A stretch of DNA of 64,000 bases from Polynucleobacter sp. AP-Sving-400A-A2 (lineage in GTDB: Bacteria > Pseudomonadota > Gammaproteobacteria > Burkholderiales > Burkholderiaceae): contig NZ_CP061312.1 of assembly GCF_018688155.1 (NCBI RefSeq), positions 124,001-188,000 of the forward strand, given 5' to 3'. The notes beneath the pieces were generated by a model. The model had not been told where the DNA came from. It did not search any database and was given only the letters and a program-made list of their open reading frames with translations. Positions within the stretch are counted from its first letter, which is position 1, and the number at the start of each line of letters is the position of its first letter. Positions 1 through 10,399 of this stretch are shown one piece after another. The position numbers and the translations under genes are program-made.

Positions 1-1000
1 AGTAACTCGTAAAGCCTTCAAATAACCACAGTAAACGAGTATGGTTTCTGCGATCAAGTTGATAGGGTTGAAAGGCTTTTGGTTGAATACGTTTAACTAA
101 CCAAGCATGGAAGTATTCATGGCTACAAAGGCCTAGAAACTCAAGATAGGATGCCTCATCAAGCGGGGAATGTATTTGGGGAATTTGATCGCGACGGCAC
201 AGAAGAGCGGTACTGTTGCGATGCTCTAGTCCACCATATCCAGAAAGGACCGCATTGACCAAAAATAAATAATTTTGGAAAGGTGCTTGCTTAGTTTTTG
301 GTTCAAAGAGATTAATAGTGCAGGTGCAGATCGCCTGAAGATCTGTTGCTAAACGTTCAAGATCAACTTCATGAATACAACCCTGAATGGCCATGGCATG
401 TGACACGCCATTCGATTGCCAATGTGCAATCTGAAATTCACCCATCGCAATCGGATGATCTAAGAGATCATCATAATTTTTGGCGAGATAAAAGCCGTAA
501 CCTTGATCATCTACTTTAGCTTGTTGTAAGCCCGTTTGAACAGTCCAGGAGTTCGCGCAAGTATCTTTAGGAGGAACCAAGACTACTGCACAGGGTGAAG
601 ACTCCTGCCCCTTGACTGCTAAACATAAACTGCTTGGGTTGATAAAAGCACGCTCAGTATCTAGATAGGCGGCTCGTACTGAAGAATCAAATGCATATAC
701 CGTTGTGAGAATTTCTACTGCACCAGCCACCTTGGGTAAGCGCCACTGATCGTTGTCGATTCGCTCTAAGACCAGCGCTTCATTCGGCTGGTCAAGAGCA
801 AACGCTTCGATCGTTTCAATTTGTTTGCTGAAATCACGTATTAAATAGCTTCCTGGAATCCAGGCAGGCATTTGTAAAATCTGACCGTTGGGCGAGGGAT
901 TCTCAATGTGTAACTTCACATGAAAGCGGTGAGAGTGCAAATCCGCAGACCAAATGGTGTACTGGATTACAGGTAGTTCAGAAGTATTGAGTTTGTTCAT
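1..1000 (-). CDS. M61 family metallopeptidase, partial (C-terminal part off the left edge)
   Basis: The reading frame starts at the ATG at 1000-998 and is still open at base 1, giving about 333 residues. It belongs to the M61 (glycyl aminopeptidase-like) family: an N-terminal beta-rich domain is followed by the zinc motif HEYFH (107-121), and the downstream Glu of the HExxH...E signature lies in FEGFT near 8-19. Known M61 members are about 600 residues, so roughly the first half is present. It lies 12 bp after dsbC on the same strand and probably shares its transcript. The physiological substrate cannot be read from the sequence. Confidence 0.85.
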   Translation of the reverse strand, partial: MNKLNTSELPVIQYTIWSADLHSHRFHVKLHIENPSPNGQILQMPAWIPGSYLIRDFSKQIETIEAFALDQPNEALVLERIDNDQWRLPKVAGAVEILTTVYAFDSSVRAAYLDTERAFINPSSLCLAVKGQESSPCAVVLVPPKDTCANSWTVQTGLQQAKVDDQGYGFYLAKNYDDLLDHPIAMGEFQIAHWQSNGVSHAMAIQGCIHEVDLERLATDLQAICTCTINLFEPKTKQAPFQNYLFLVNAVLSGYGGLEHRNSTALLCRRDQIPQIHSPLDEASYLEFLGLCSHEYFHAWLVKRIQPKAFQPYQLDRRNHTRLLWLFEGFTSY

Positions 1001-1012
1001 CAGTTTGGGCTA

Positions 1013-1738
1013 TTACTTCAGACTGCTAAATTTCTTTTCAATATCGGTGATTTGAACTGCGCCAGGAAAGCGACTGCCATCAGCAAAGAAAATAGTGGGT
1101 GTACCTGTGATGCCATAAGTTTTGGCAAAGGCCATATTTTTATCTAAGGGCGTGGTGCAGTCGCTTTTACCGCTGGGGGCAATGCCATTGATCATCCAAT
1201 CAATGTAGGCTTTCTGGGGATCAGCAGAGCACCAAATTTGTTTCGACTTTTGCGCAGAGTCAGCTGACAGAATCGGAATAAGGTAGGTATAGACCGTCAC
1301 GTTATCTAGTTGCTGCAGGGATTTATCTAAACGCTTGCAGTAGCCGCAATTCGGATCAGAAAAAATGGCCAACTGTCGACTGCCATTACCGCGTACTACT
1401 TTTAAAGCATTTGATGGATTGAGTTCAGACCATTTGATGCGATTGAGGTCTGCCTGTTTTTGCTCGGTAATATTTTTTCCGGTAGCAATCTCTATGATTT
1501 CACCCTGGATTAAATACTTACTATTCGCATCGGTATAAAACACGTCATTTCCAACTAACACTTCGTATATGCCGGAGATGGGCGATTGAGAAACACTTTT
1601 GATTTTGGTATTTGGGCCAATCTTCTTTTGGAGCTCAGATCGAACTTGCTGCTCGGATTGCGCGTTGACTATTCCCGCCAAGACAGTAAGAGAGCAAGCT
1701 AAAGCGATAGTAGAAAATAATTTATTCAAAATCAGCAT
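1013..1738 (-). CDS. dsbC: Thiol:disulfide interchange protein DsbC
   Basis: Periplasmic disulfide isomerase. From the ATG at 1738 the product is 241 residues: a signal peptide to about residue 26, an N-terminal dimerisation domain, then a thioredoxin fold with active site CGYC (131-134), cis-proline loop TGTPT (211-215) and a second Cys pair (170, 194) as in DsbC. An upstream start at 1756 would add six residues in front of the signal peptide and is less likely. A TTG at 1729 with GGGG about 9 bases upstream is a credible alternative. The start overlaps the end of the hydroxylase gene by 17 bp, suggesting coupling. Confidence 0.9.
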   Translation of the reverse strand: MLILNKLFSTIALACSLTVLAGIVNAQSEQQVRSELQKKIGPNTKIKSVSQSPISGIYEVLVGNDVFYTDANSKYLIQGEIIEIATGKNITEQKQADLNRIKWSELNPSNALKVVRGNGSRQLAIFSDPNCGYCKRLDKSLQQLDNVTVYTYLIPILSADSAQKSKQIWCSADPQKAYIDWMINGIAPSGKSDCTTPLDKNMAFAKTYGITGTPTIFFADGSRFPGAVQITDIEKKFSSLK

Positions 1739-2996
1739 CCCCGAGAGCGCGTTCAATAAGGCGCCGTTTAATGAAGTGACTGCGGTTGACCATACCCAGC
1801 CCCCAGTTACGTAATTGCTTTTCAGTGTTACTACTCGCTGAGAAAAGTTTTTTAAGTTTGTCTGTCACCCAGAGTAATGCGCTGGTATCGCCTTGACGTT
1901 GGCGCTCATAGCGCCGCAGAAGCACTACGTCATTGGGTGGTCGAAAAGATTCTCGTTTACCCAATACATGAAGTAGTGATGCAACATCTCTGAGACCTAA
2001 ATTTAAGCCTTGTCCTGCTAGTGGATGTATGACATGAGCAGCATCCCCAATCAGAACTACCTTAGGATTTTCTGCTGGGCCGATAAAACGACTCGCCTGA
2101 ATTTTTCTAAGAGGAAAAGTCGCTGGCGCTGAATTGAGCGTGAGCTCTCCAAGTTGAGCGGCGATTGCGCCATTAGCAATCGAGGAAAACTTTTCAGCCC
2201 ACCCTGAAAAATCGAGTTTTAAAAGATCCTCGGCATTTTCTGGTGAGGTTGACCACACCATTGACACTTGTTTATTTGGTAGCGGTAACATCGCCACAAT
2301 ATCGCCGCCTGGCAAAAACCATTGATAAGCAGTTTCTAGATGAGCGTTACTGCAAATCCAATTGGCTACTACGGCATTTTGTGAGTAGCTTTCCTCTTTT
2401 GCAGGAATCCCTAGCTCTGAGCGGATAGGTGAATTAGCACCATCAGCCGCAATCAGGAGCTGGGCTCTCAAGCTTGAACCATCTTTCAGATGGAGAAGAA
2501 CCCCATCAGTAAGGATTTGTATGTTTTCGACTGCGCCATTCATGCGCTCCAATTTGCTTTGGAAGCGTGAGGCTTGATCTAGGGTGTGCTCGATTACATT
2601 CGATTCGCCAATCCAGGCTAGCTGGGGAACGCCTGCCTCAAAAGCGGATAGATGCAGCTGATCCTGCTTTTCGCCGCGATCGCCGAAAATTCGCATATCC
2701 CGAACCGCTTGCATACGACTGTGATCAACCGCATCCCAAACCTGTAGATGGGCCAATAATTTTTGGGTGCCGGGAGAAAAAGCATAAATACGTTGGCCCC
2801 ATTGACTGCCTTCGGGGGCAGAAATCACTTGCCCTAAGTCGGGGGCAATCTGAACCGTATGTAGTCCAAGTTGCGCTAGACCTAAGGCGCAAGCCTTTCC
2901 CACTATGCCTCCGCCGACTACAGCAATATCTACAGTCCGTATTTGAGAGGTATTTTTGGGCATTTTGGCCGAGGTATTTGCATGAACTTCTGACAT
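1722..2996 (-). CDS. UbiH/UbiF/COQ6-family FAD-dependent hydroxylase
   Basis: Flavin monooxygenase of the ubiquinone-ring hydroxylase family, expected to act at the inner membrane in ubiquinone synthesis. The 424 residues show the N-terminal dinucleotide-binding motif VGGGIVG (27-33), the DG motif ADGANSPIR (184-192) and the FAD-ribityl GD motif [15 protein letters not shown] (316-330). The family has several regiospecific members (UbiH, UbiI, UbiF, UbiL, UbiM) that cannot be separated by eye, so no symbol is given. coq7 in this window would cover the C6 position, leaving C1 or C5 for this enzyme (inference). It is divergent from ychF with 39 bp between start codons. Confidence 0.85.
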   Translation of the reverse strand: MSEVHANTSAKMPKNTSQIRTVDIAVVGGGIVGKACALGLAQLGLHTVQIAPDLGQVISAPEGSQWGQRIYAFSPGTQKLLAHLQVWDAVDHSRMQAVRDMRIFGDRGEKQDQLHLSAFEAGVPQLAWIGESNVIEHTLDQASRFQSKLERMNGAVENIQILTDGVLLHLKDGSSLRAQLLIAADGANSPIRSELGIPAKEESYSQNAVVANWICSNAHLETAYQWFLPGGDIVAMLPLPNKQVSMVWSTSPENAEDLLKLDFSGWAEKFSSIANGAIAAQLGELTLNSAPATFPLRKIQASRFIGPAENPKVVLIGDAAHVIHPLAGQGLNLGLRDVASLLHVLGKRESFRPPNDVVLLRRYERQRQGDTSALLWVTDKLKKLFSASSNTEKQLRNWGLGMVNRSHFIKRRLIERALGDADFE

Positions 2997-3023
2997 ATCT
3001 CGATGATATCGAAACTAGCCCTT

Positions 3024-3029
3024 TACAAT
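3024..3029 (+). promoter_or_regulatory. Possible -10 box of ychF (leaderless start)
   Basis: TACAAT lies only 6 bases upstream of the ychF ATG, so transcription would begin at or next to the A of the start codon. No Shine-Dalgarno sequence is visible before this ATG. The -35 region is poor, so the call rests on the -10 match and the missing ribosome site. Confidence 0.35.
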
Positions 3030-3035
3030 ACGACC

Positions 3036-4130
3036 ATGTCTTTGAAATGTGGCATCGTCGGCCTGCCTAACGTCGGCAAATCTACCCTCTTTAACGCGCT
3101 TACCAAGGCTGGAATCGCGGCGGAAAACTATCCTTTCTGCACGATCGAGCCCAATGTAGGTGTGGTCGAGGTTCCTGACCCCCGTCTTGCCGCTTTGGCT
3201 GAGATTGTGAAGCCTGAGCGTATCCTGCCTGCAGCTGTCGAATTTGTCGATATTGCGGGATTGGTAGCGGGCGCCTCCAAAGGTGAAGGTCTAGGGAATC
3301 AATTTTTAGCCAATATTCGTGAAACTGACGCCATTACCCATGTGGTGCGCTGTTTCGAGGACGCTAACGTGATTCACGTAGCTGGCAAGATCGATCCGAT
3401 CTCCGATATTGTGGTGATTGATACCGAGTTAGCCTTATCTGACTTAACGACTGTTGAAAAAACGCTACAGCGATCAAGCAAAGCGGCTAAGTCAGGCAAT
3501 GACAAAGAGGCTGCAGCTTTAGTAGCTGTGCTCACCAAAGTGCAGGCTCACTTAGATCAAGCCCAGCCAGTACGCAGTATGAAGCTGACCGAAGAAGAAA
3601 ACTTGCTCTTAAAGCCACTCTGCTTAATCACAGCAAAGCCGGCAATGTATATCGCTAACGTCAAAGAAGACGGTTTTGAAAACAATCCGTATTTAGAGGC
3701 GGTGATTCAGCATGCGGCCAAAGAGGGCGCACCAGTAGTGGCGGTATGTGCCGCAATTGAGGCTGAGATTGCTGATTTGGATGATGCCGATAAAGTGGAA
3801 TTTCTTGCTGATCTAGGTATGGAAGAGTCTGGATTAGATCGCGTGATTCGTGCAGGTTATAAGTTATTGGGGCTACAGACCTACTTTACTGCTGGCGTTA
3901 AAGAGGTTCGCGCTTGGACTATTCATCAAGGTGACACAGCGCCTCAAGCTGCAGGCGTTATTCATACAGACTTTGAGCGTGGCTTTATTCGTGCACAAAC
4001 TATTGCATATGAAGACTTTGTTCAATTCAAGGGTGAGCCTGGTGCCAAAGAAGCTGGCAAGATGCGTGCCGAAGGTAAGGAGTATGTCGTTAAAGATGGT
4101 GATGTCTTAAATTTCCTCTTTAACGTCTAA
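3036..4130 (+). CDS. ychF: Redox-responsive ATPase/GTPase YchF (OLA1 family)
   Basis: Universal Obg-family P-loop NTPase that associates with ribosomes and prefers ATP. The 364-residue product begins [17 protein letters not shown] (P-loop 9-17), has the G3 region [17 protein letters not shown] and ends with the TGS-like segment. An in-frame start at 3003 would add 11 residues before the conserved N-terminus and is rejected. There is no ribosome-binding site before the ATG. A strong terminator follows the gene, so it is probably monocistronic. Confidence 0.95.
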   Translation: MSLKCGIVGLPNVGKSTLFNALTKAGIAAENYPFCTIEPNVGVVEVPDPRLAALAEIVKPERILPAAVEFVDIAGLVAGASKGEGLGNQFLANIRETDAITHVVRCFEDANVIHVAGKIDPISDIVVIDTELALSDLTTVEKTLQRSSKAAKSGNDKEAAALVAVLTKVQAHLDQAQPVRSMKLTEEENLLLKPLCLITAKPAMYIANVKEDGFENNPYLEAVIQHAAKEGAPVVAVCAAIEAEIADLDDADKVEFLADLGMEESGLDRVIRAGYKLLGLQTYFTAGVKEVRAWTIHQGDTAPQAAGVIHTDFERGFIRAQTIAYEDFVQFKGEPGAKEAGKMRAEGKEYVVKDGDVLNFLFNV

Positions 4131-4149
4131 AGCACCATCTTCGAAGAAA

Positions 4150-4176
4150 AAGCCCTTATATGTAAGGGCTTTTTTG
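4150..4176 (+). terminator. Rho-independent terminator after ychF
   Basis: Inverted repeat AAGCCCTTA / TAAGGGCTT (4150-4158 and 4163-4171) with a 4-base loop, followed by a T run. It starts 20 bases after the ychF stop. The A-rich left side may let it also serve the convergent gene. Confidence 0.9.
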
Positions 4177-4194
4177 CTTTCTTGGGAGTCTAAA

Positions 4195-4545
4195 TCAACC
4201 TGCTTTGACAGCCTTTTCTAGGCACTTAGAAATTTCTTCATAGCGCTTGATGGCGACCTTAGTGGGCACTACTTCTTTTTTACGCCCATCTTCATTGGCT
4301 GCCATCTTGATGTAACCCATGGCGCTGAGATTCTTCAGGCGTCCGTGCAGCGTGGCTTGAGAGCCAAACTCAGACATCGAAATTAAATCCCCAACCAATA
4401 GAGATTGATTAGCATGAAAGCTCAGAATGATTTTGTCCAGAAGACTCTCTTCAATGGAGTCGAGTTTCTTACCAGGGTTCATTCGATCAAGAGCATCAAT
4501 CAAATTTAGAAAACGAACATAGCAAGAAGATTTAGTGGTGGACAT
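4195..4545 (-). CDS. MarR-like winged-helix DNA-binding protein
   Basis: A 116-residue protein with no other domain. The middle part (about residues 28-100: DSIEESLLDKIILSF, then LLVGDLISMSEFGSQATLHGRLKNLSAMGYIK and a basic wing NEDGRKKEVVPT) reads as a winged helix-turn-helix of the MarR type. It is probably a small transcription factor, but target and ligand are unknown. It is divergent from a membrane-protein gene with about 110 bp between them, which makes that gene a natural regulatory target (inference only). Identification is by pattern, not by a recognised orthologue. Confidence 0.65.
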   Translation of the reverse strand: MSTTKSSCYVRFLNLIDALDRMNPGKKLDSIEESLLDKIILSFHANQSLLVGDLISMSEFGSQATLHGRLKNLSAMGYIKMAANEDGRKKEVVPTKVAIKRYEEISKCLEKAVKAG

Positions 4546-4608
4546 TGTTTGGTGCGTTAAGTATTTGTAGTTAGCCTTAGGGTTAATACCATTGTAGACC
4601 TATTAATC

Positions 4609-4638
4609 TTGTCTGCAACTTGTATGTGCCCATAGAAT
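4609..4638 (+). promoter_or_regulatory. Possible sigma-70 promoter of the 4656 membrane-protein gene
   Basis: TTGTCT (4609-4614), an 18-bp spacer and TAGAAT (4633-4638). The predicted start point near 4645 lies downstream of the alternative start codon at 4620 and about 10 bases before the ATG at 4656, so it favours the shorter protein. Moderate match only. Confidence 0.35.
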
Positions 4639-4655
4639 CAACCATACTGGCAATA

Positions 4656-5210
4656 ATGGATAAAACAAGTCGCGAATGGATGCTTGGGTTAATCGTGAGC
4701 GCGCTTGCTTACTCAATCCTTTTTTATATCAACGATTGGCTTACAACGCACCTTAGCTATGGTCTTGGTGTTAATTGGATTTATCTTCCAGCCGGCTTAC
4801 GTTTATTTTTGACGCTCATCTTTGGTTTATCTGGTGCCGTGGGCATTGCCATTGCTTCATTTGTAATCTGTTTTTTTGGGCAATTTCCATTCGAGCTTAC
4901 TACCTATATTGGTATCGGCTTGATATCTGGCTTTGCACCCTATTTAGCAAAACTCTTTGTTGTGAGCAATATCAGTATCTCATCTGATTTAAGTAACCTG
5001 AGCTTACAGAAACTGGCAATTTGCATTGTGATTTACGCTGCCCTAAGTTCAGGCTTACACCAATGGTGGTTCGCAGTTCGAGGTATTGATGAGGCTGGAA
5101 CTCTCAATCATTTTCTAGTCATGGTGATTGGCGACGTGCTCGGGGCAGTAATACTGATCGGGCTTGTTAAGTTTGGCTTGGACCTAATGAAGCCCTCTAA
5201 AGCTAATTAA
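4656..5210 (+). CDS. Hypothetical integral membrane protein, resembling the MASE1 sensor region
   Basis: A 184-residue, very hydrophobic protein with about five or six membrane spans and no soluble output domain. The stretch [20 protein letters not shown] (continuing G-G-I-A) resembles the WxPAGxxLaxLLLxG signature of MASE1 sensor modules. MASE1 normally precedes a kinase or GGDEF domain, so this would be a stand-alone version. The ATG at 4620 is possible but would lie upstream of the best promoter. The stop interlocks with that of trpC in TTAA. Function unknown. Confidence 0.6.
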   Translation: MDKTSREWMLGLIVSALAYSILFYINDWLTTHLSYGLGVNWIYLPAGLRLFLTLIFGLSGAVGIAIASFVICFFGQFPFELTTYIGIGLISGFAPYLAKLFVVSNISISSDLSNLSLQKLAICIVIYAALSSGLHQWWFAVRGIDEAGTLNHFLVMVIGDVLGAVILIGLVKFGLDLMKPSKAN

Positions 5211-6010
5211 TTAAATAGCTGGCTCAAAGCAGCCCCTGGATCATCCGCCTTCATAAAGGCTTCACCCACTAAGAATGCATTGATCTGATGATCACGCATC
5301 AATTGCACATCGGCACGATTCATGATTCCAGATTCGGTAACCAGGGTTTTGCCAGCGGGAACCATTGACAGCAAGGACAGGGTTGTTTGAAGGGTCACTT
5401 CAAAAGTCTTCAGGTTGCGATTATTGATTCCAAGCAAAGGCGTTTTTAATTCAAGCGCTTGTTCTAATTCAGGCGCGTTATGCACCTCAACGAGGACATC
5501 GAGACCGAGTTCATAAGCACAAGCTTCTAGCTCCTTCATTTGATTGAGCTCTAAGCAAGCCACAATCAGCAAAATAGCATCAGCACCGATTGCTCTTGCT
5601 TCGTAGACTTGATAGTGGTCGATCGTAAAGTCTTTGCGTAAGACTGGAATATTGCAGGCAGCCCTTGCAGCCTGAAGATAAGCATTAGCCCCCTGAAAAT
5701 AATCTTTGTCTGTAAGGACAGACAAACAGGCCGCTCCGTTTTTTTCATAGGATTGAGCAATCTCAGCTGGCTGAAAATTCTCTCGCAAGATTCCTTTGCT
5801 AGGGCTAGCTTTCTTAATCTCGGTAATCACACCGGCTTTGCCTGTTGAAATCTTTCGCTCAATAGATTGAATAAAGCCTCGCGGCTTTAACAGTACATTA
5901 CGATTATTTTCTTCGGCCTGATCGCGCTGATTAGCTAAAGAGATTTTTTTCAAATCGGCAGCGATCTCTATTTTCTTGGTAGCAACTATTTTGTCGAGGA
6001 TATCGCTCAT
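5207..6010 (-). CDS. trpC: Indole-3-glycerol phosphate synthase
   Basis: Converts carboxyphenylamino-deoxyribulose phosphate to indole-3-glycerol phosphate in tryptophan synthesis. The 267-residue TIM barrel shows the family marks [10 protein letters not shown], the catalytic-lysine strand [20 protein letters not shown] and VTESGI. It is monofunctional, with no fused TrpF. It is the last gene of rpe-trpE-trpG-trpD-trpC, 11 bp after trpD. Confidence 0.97.
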   Translation of the reverse strand: MSDILDKIVATKKIEIAADLKKISLANQRDQAEENNRNVLLKPRGFIQSIERKISTGKAGVITEIKKASPSKGILRENFQPAEIAQSYEKNGAACLSVLTDKDYFQGANAYLQAARAACNIPVLRKDFTIDHYQVYEARAIGADAILLIVACLELNQMKELEACAYELGLDVLVEVHNAPELEQALELKTPLLGINNRNLKTFEVTLQTTLSLLSMVPAGKTLVTESGIMNRADVQLMRDHQINAFLVGEAFMKADDPGAALSQLFN

Positions 6011-6021
6011 GAAGATCTTAA

Positions 6022-7044
6022 TTAGTTTTGGGTTGCCGCTACAAATTGGTCTAGCTTTTGACGAGCGGCACCAGATGTAATGGCTGCTTGCGCCATCTGA
6101 ATGCCGCTAGCAATGCTTGGCGCTACATCAGCTACATACAGTACCGCACCAGCATTAAGGCAAACAATATCACTTGCTGGGCCGGATTTTTTATTGAGTA
6201 CATCTAAAACAATCGCTTTCGATTCTTCGGCATCGGCCACTTTAAAGCTGCTGGTGGAAGCTGTACTTAAACCAAAGTCTTTTGGATGAATCTCGTATTC
6301 ACGAACCTGGCCATCTTTTAATTCGCCAACGAGTGTGGGGCCTTCGAGAGAAATCTCATCTAAGCCATCATGGCCATAAACCACTAATGCATGATCCATT
6401 CCCATCGCTTGTAATACACGCGCCTGAATGCCGACTAAGTCTGCATGAAACACACCCATCAGGATGCGCTTGGCATCTGCTGGGTTTGTAAGGGGTCCCA
6501 GAATATTAAAAATCGTGCGCACACCCAAGTCTTTACGAATCGGCACCACATTCTTCATTGCAGGGTGATGGTTCGGTGCAAACATAAAGCCCACCCCTAC
6601 ATCAGCAATACATTTTGCAACCTGCTCAGGTGAGAGTGATAGCTTAACGCCTAAAGACTCTAGAATATCCGCGCTACCGGATTTGCTGCTCACGCTGCGA
6701 TTGCCATGCTTAGCAATTTTTGCGCTAGCGGCTGCAGCGACAAACATGGCAGCTGTAGAAATATTGAAAGTGTGAGCACCATCTCCACCCGTGCCCACTA
6801 CGTCGACTAAATTTTTTCTATCCTCTACGTGTACTGGCGTTGCGAACTCACGCATAACTTGCGCGGCTGCGGCGATTTCACCAACAGTCTCCTTTTTGGT
6901 ACGCAGGGCAACGAGTAGGCCGGCAACCAAAGTTGGCGGCATCTCACCACTCATGATCAGACGCATCATTGCAGTCATCTCGTCATGAAAGAGTTCGCGA
7001 TGTTCAATGCAACGTTGTAATGCTTGCTGTGGAGTAATGGACAT
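6022..7044 (-). CDS. trpD: Anthranilate phosphoribosyltransferase
   Basis: Transfers phosphoribose from PRPP to anthranilate. The 340-residue protein has the PRPP-binding [14 protein letters not shown] loop, the [15 protein letters not shown] motif and the anthranilate-site region [20 protein letters not shown] followed by [11 protein letters not shown]. It is a stand-alone TrpD, not fused to TrpG. It follows trpG after 23 bp. Confidence 0.97.
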   Translation of the reverse strand: MSITPQQALQRCIEHRELFHDEMTAMMRLIMSGEMPPTLVAGLLVALRTKKETVGEIAAAAQVMREFATPVHVEDRKNLVDVVGTGGDGAHTFNISTAAMFVAAAASAKIAKHGNRSVSSKSGSADILESLGVKLSLSPEQVAKCIADVGVGFMFAPNHHPAMKNVVPIRKDLGVRTIFNILGPLTNPADAKRILMGVFHADLVGIQARVLQAMGMDHALVVYGHDGLDEISLEGPTLVGELKDGQVREYEIHPKDFGLSTASTSSFKVADAEESKAIVLDVLNKKSGPASDIVCLNAGAVLYVADVAPSIASGIQMAQAAITSGAARQKLDQFVAATQN

Positions 7045-7067
7045 AAGAATCGACTAAATACCTTGAG

Positions 7068-7634
7068 TTATTTGGCTTGCAAGAAGTTCTTTAGTAATGC
7101 ATGACCATGTTCTGAAAGAATCGATTCTGGATGGAACTGCACGCCTTCTACTGCGAGTTCTTTATGGCGTACACCCATAATTTCACCATCAGAAGAAGTG
7201 GCTGTTACCTCAAGAACTGTCGGTAATGAACTCTTTTCAATGGCAAGCGAGTGATAACGCGTTACTTTGAATGGGTTGGGCAAATCTTTGAAAACACCGA
7301 CGCCAGTATGGTGAATATCATCGGTCTTGCCATGCATGACCTTCTGGGCGCGAATAATCTTGCCGCCAAATGCTTCACCAATCGCTTGGTGTCCAAGGCA
7401 GACACCTAGGATTGGAATCCGTCCGGCAAAGCGTTGAATCGTAGCCACTGAAATCCCTGCTTCAGCTGGACTACATGGCCCAGGTGAAATACAAATACGC
7501 GCAGGATTGATCTTGGCAATCTCTTCAACCAAGATTTCATCATTACGGAAGACCTTTACCTCTTCACCAAGCTCTGCGAAATACTGGACGAGGTTGTAGG
7601 TAAATGAATCGTAGTTATCAATCATGAGGAGCAT
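7068..7634 (-). CDS. trpG: Anthranilate synthase component II (glutamine amidotransferase)
   Basis: Class I glutamine amidotransferase of 188 residues that feeds ammonia to TrpE. The triad is visible: Cys79 in GVCLGHQ, His168 and Glu170 in GVQFHPES. The oxyanion-loop region [11 protein letters not shown] is at 50-60. The same type of subunit can also serve PabB (amphibolic TrpG/PabA). No pabB is present here, and the operon position favours TrpG. The start overlaps trpE by 17 bp. Confidence 0.95.
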   Translation of the reverse strand: MLLMIDNYDSFTYNLVQYFAELGEEVKVFRNDEILVEEIAKINPARICISPGPCSPAEAGISVATIQRFAGRIPILGVCLGHQAIGEAFGGKIIRAQKVMHGKTDDIHHTGVGVFKDLPNPFKVTRYHSLAIEKSSLPTVLEVTATSSDGEIMGVRHKELAVEGVQFHPESILSEHGHALLKNFLQAK

Positions 7635-9123
7635 CGAGTCCTCCTTGTACTAAATCGGCCGCCATTAAAACTGCTCGAGCTTTTACTTCAGTTTCTTTCC
7701 ACTCAGCAGTGGGGTCAGAGTCTGCAACTACACCAGCGCCTGCTTGAGAATGCAATACGCCATCACGAATTACACCAGTTCGAATGGCGATCGCTACATC
7801 CATATCGCCAGAGAAGGAGAGGTAACCAACTGCGCCACCATAGACTCCGCGTTTTACAATTTCCATCTCATCAATAATTTCCATCGCCCGAATTTTTGGG
7901 GCACCCGATAAAGTGCCGGCAGGAAAGGTTGCTCGCAGAACGTCCATATTGCTCATATTGTCTACTAGCTCGCCTTCAACAGAGCTAACAATATGCTGTA
8001 CGTGAGAATACTTTTCAATCGACATCGAATCTGTCACTTTGACGGTGCCTGTCTTGGCAATACGGCCTACATCGTTACGCGCCAAGTCAATCAACATCAC
8101 ATGTTCTGCAATTTCTTTTGGATCGGCAAGCAATTCTGTCGCAAGGCGCTCATCTTCCTCAGGTGTTGCGCCACGAGGACGTGTGCCAGCTAATGGACGA
8201 ATCGTCACAATCTTTTGACTCTCACGTTGTTCTTGGCGCACTAAGATTTCTGGTGATGAGCCCACTACCTGCAGATCACCAAAGTCATAGAAGTACATAT
8301 AAGGTGATGGATTCAAAGAGCGTAATGCACGATAGAGAGCAAGCGGTGAATCTGTAAATGGTTTACTAATGCGCTGGCCAATCACCACCTGCATGCAATC
8401 GCCAGCCAATATATATTCTTTGGTTTTGAGAACGGCATTTTCAAAGTCTGCTGCCTTGAACTTGCGGATCAATTCTGTTTTAGTGCTAGGCAATGAGGCT
8501 GGCATGCTCACAGGTTTGCTTAAGCAAGCAAGCAATTCTTTTAAACGCGCTTGGCCCTTATCAAAGCTATCTGTCACGCTGGGGTCTGCATAGACAATTA
8601 AATAAATACGACCTGCAACGTTATCAACCACTGCTAACTCTTCGGTGAGCATCAATTGAATATCGGGCACACCCAATTCATCTGGCAGATGGTGTTTTGC
8701 TAAACGTGATTCAATGTAACGAACCGTGTCATATCCAAAGTAGCCAGCAAGTCCGCCACAGAAGCGCGGGAGTCCGGGCTGTACTGCTACTTTGAAGCGC
8801 TTGAAATAAGCGTCTACAAAATCCAATGGGTTGTCATGATTGCTTTCAATCACCTTGTCATTGACGAGTACTTCAGTGATTGGTGCATCAGGCGTCCCTA
8901 CTGTTCTCAAAACAGTTTTTGCAGGTAGACCAATAAAAGAGAAGCGACCAAAGCGCTCACCACCTAAGACAGATTCAAGTAGATAGGTATTTTTTTGTCC
9001 AAAGGCTTGAGTGAGCTTGACGTAGAGCGAGAGCGGCGTCTCTAAGTCTGCTAAAACTTCTTTCACCAATGGAATGCGATTGAAACCCTGTTTTGCGAGG
9101 GCAAGAAATTCTTCATGCTGCAT
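7618..9123 (-). CDS. trpE: Anthranilate synthase component I
   Basis: Forms anthranilate from chorismate using TrpG-derived ammonia. The 501-residue protein has the N-terminal LLES motif (48-51) that binds tryptophan in feedback-sensitive enzymes, so allosteric inhibition is likely. The C-terminal chorismate domain shows [25 protein letters not shown] and the [11 protein letters not shown] region. The LLES motif argues against PabB. Start and stop both touch neighbours: the first base overlaps the rpe stop, and the end overlaps trpG. Confidence 0.97.
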   Translation of the reverse strand: MQHEEFLALAKQGFNRIPLVKEVLADLETPLSLYVKLTQAFGQKNTYLLESVLGGERFGRFSFIGLPAKTVLRTVGTPDAPITEVLVNDKVIESNHDNPLDFVDAYFKRFKVAVQPGLPRFCGGLAGYFGYDTVRYIESRLAKHHLPDELGVPDIQLMLTEELAVVDNVAGRIYLIVYADPSVTDSFDKGQARLKELLACLSKPVSMPASLPSTKTELIRKFKAADFENAVLKTKEYILAGDCMQVVIGQRISKPFTDSPLALYRALRSLNPSPYMYFYDFGDLQVVGSSPEILVRQEQRESQKIVTIRPLAGTRPRGATPEEDERLATELLADPKEIAEHVMLIDLARNDVGRIAKTGTVKVTDSMSIEKYSHVQHIVSSVEGELVDNMSNMDVLRATFPAGTLSGAPKIRAMEIIDEMEIVKRGVYGGAVGYLSFSGDMDVAIAIRTGVIRDGVLHSQAGAGVVADSDPTAEWKETEVKARAVLMAADLVQGGLDAPHD

Positions 9124-9848
9124 TACGCTTTTCCTGACGACGCTAGTTCTGCACGCATCTCTTTAATGACGTCAGCATAATTTTCTTTGCCAAAGATGGC
9201 AGAGCCAGCAACAAAAGTATCTGCACCAGCTTTAGCTACTTCTGCAATATTTTCAACCTTAATTCCGCCATCCACTTCAAGACGAATATGGCGACCAGTC
9301 TCTTGTTGATAACGATCTAGGCGCGCACGCACTTGAGTAATCTTATCTAGTGTGCTCGGAATAAATGACTGACCACCAAAGCCTGGGTTGACTGACATGA
9401 GTAACACAAGGTCGAGCAATTCCAACGTGTGATCGAGGTGATCAAGCGGTGTTGCTGGGTTTAAAACCAAACCAGCCTGGCAACCTTGATCGCGAATCAG
9501 ATTAATTGTGCGATTTACATGAGGACTTGCCTCTGGATGAAAGCTAATCAGGTTTGCACCTGCTTTTGCAAAATCTGGGATGAGGCGATCAACTGGTTCC
9601 ACCATCAGGTGCACATCAATCATCGCTGGCTTGCCATCTTTTGTTGCATGTGGGCGAATTGCCTCGCAAACCAAGGGGCCAATAGTCAGGTTGGGAACGA
9701 AGTGGTTGTCCATCACATCAAAGTGAATCCAGTCTCCACCCGCCATGAGAACATCTTGAACTTCCTTGCCCAGGCAGGCAAAGTCAGCCGACAAAATGGA
9801 GGGTGCAATGACAAACTGGCTATTTGAGGGCGATTTCTGGCTATCCAT
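9123..9848 (-). CDS. rpe: Ribulose-phosphate 3-epimerase
   Basis: Interconverts ribulose 5-phosphate and xylulose 5-phosphate. The 241-residue TIM barrel has the metal-binding [12 protein letters not shown], the histidine strand DVHLMV, the SVNPGFGGQ loop and the phosphate-binding VDGGI. It is the first gene of the trp transcript. The phosphoglycolate phosphatase gene that often sits between rpe and trpE in related bacteria is absent here. Divergent from apaG. Confidence 0.97.
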   Translation of the reverse strand: MDSQKSPSNSQFVIAPSILSADFACLGKEVQDVLMAGGDWIHFDVMDNHFVPNLTIGPLVCEAIRPHATKDGKPAMIDVHLMVEPVDRLIPDFAKAGANLISFHPEASPHVNRTINLIRDQGCQAGLVLNPATPLDHLDHTLELLDLVLLMSVNPGFGGQSFIPSTLDKITQVRARLDRYQQETGRHIRLEVDGGIKVENIAEVAKAGADTFVAGSAIFGKENYADVIKEMRAELASSGKA

Positions 9849-9897
9849 CCCTAGATTCTAGCTTGCAGTTGAGCTTAGGATGGAGCAGAATTCGAGC

Positions 9898-10272
9898 ATG
9901 AATCCTCATGAAATCAGCATTACGGTCAAAACCCAGTATTTGGCTGAGCAGTCTGACCCCGATAATCGTCAGTTTGCCTTTGCCTACACGGTCTCTATTA
10001 AAAATACTGGTACGGCTAGCATCCAGTTAATCGCCCGTCATTGGTTTATTACCGATGGGGAAAATGATGTCCAAGAGGTGCGTGGCCTGGGAGTGGTAGG
10101 CCAACAACCCCTTTTACGGGCAGGGGAACAGTTTGAATACACCAGTTGGGCTACATTACCGACACCGGCGGGAACCATGCGTGGGGAGTATTTCTGTGTC
10201 ACGGAAGAAGCTCAGTTTTTCCAAGCCCCAATTCCTGAATTTGCCTTGGTGATGCCCAGAACCTTGCACTAG
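9898..10272 (+). CDS. apaG: ApaG protein (DUF525)
   Basis: Single FN3-like domain protein of 124 residues with the family signatures FAYTVSIKNTG, LIARHWFITDG and the glycine-rich GVVGQQP region. Often linked to Co/Mg resistance, but its biochemical role is unsettled. The start at 9898 matches the family length and has AGGATGGAG upstream. The in-frame ATG at 9880 lies inside that ribosome site and is less likely. Confidence 0.93.
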   Translation: MNPHEISITVKTQYLAEQSDPDNRQFAFAYTVSIKNTGTASIQLIARHWFITDGENDVQEVRGLGVVGQQPLLRAGEQFEYTSWATLPTPAGTMRGEYFCVTEEAQFFQAPIPEFALVMPRTLH

Positions 10273-10285
10273 GTTCTCAAAAACA

Positions 10286-10399
10286 CTATTTTTTGCCCTT
10301 ACCAGTCCAAAGGACGATAAACAGCAGCAGGGCTAAGGCTAGGCCGCCCTCCAAGGCAAACAAGATCATCGGGTATTCATCGAGTACATTGGCAATCAT
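10286..10399 (-). CDS. Candidate 37-residue single-span membrane protein
   Basis: From the ATG at 10399 the frame gives a short polar N-terminus (MIANVLDEYP), one clean membrane span rich in Leu, Ala and Ile, and a basic end TGKGKK. That is the layout of genuine bacterial small membrane proteins. The start codon overlaps the mltA start codon on the other strand (10397-10400), and the stop lies 13 bases from the end of apaG, filling an otherwise empty gap. No strong ribosome site is visible. It could be chance coding opposite the mltA leader; conservation would decide. Confidence 0.4.
   Translation of the reverse strand: MIANVLDEYPMILFALEGGLALALLLFIVLWTGKGKK

Noticed and set aside
2567..3070. 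Plus-strand frame of 167 codons opposite the hydroxylase gene
   Set aside because: Arg- and Pro-rich composition without domain features; it lies antisense to a well-supported flavin hydroxylase and overlaps the ychF start.
4571..4586. Imperfect palindrome (TTAGCC...GGGTTA) between the winged-helix gene and the membrane-protein gene
   Set aside because: Only four of six positions pair, so it is not good enough to call an operator.
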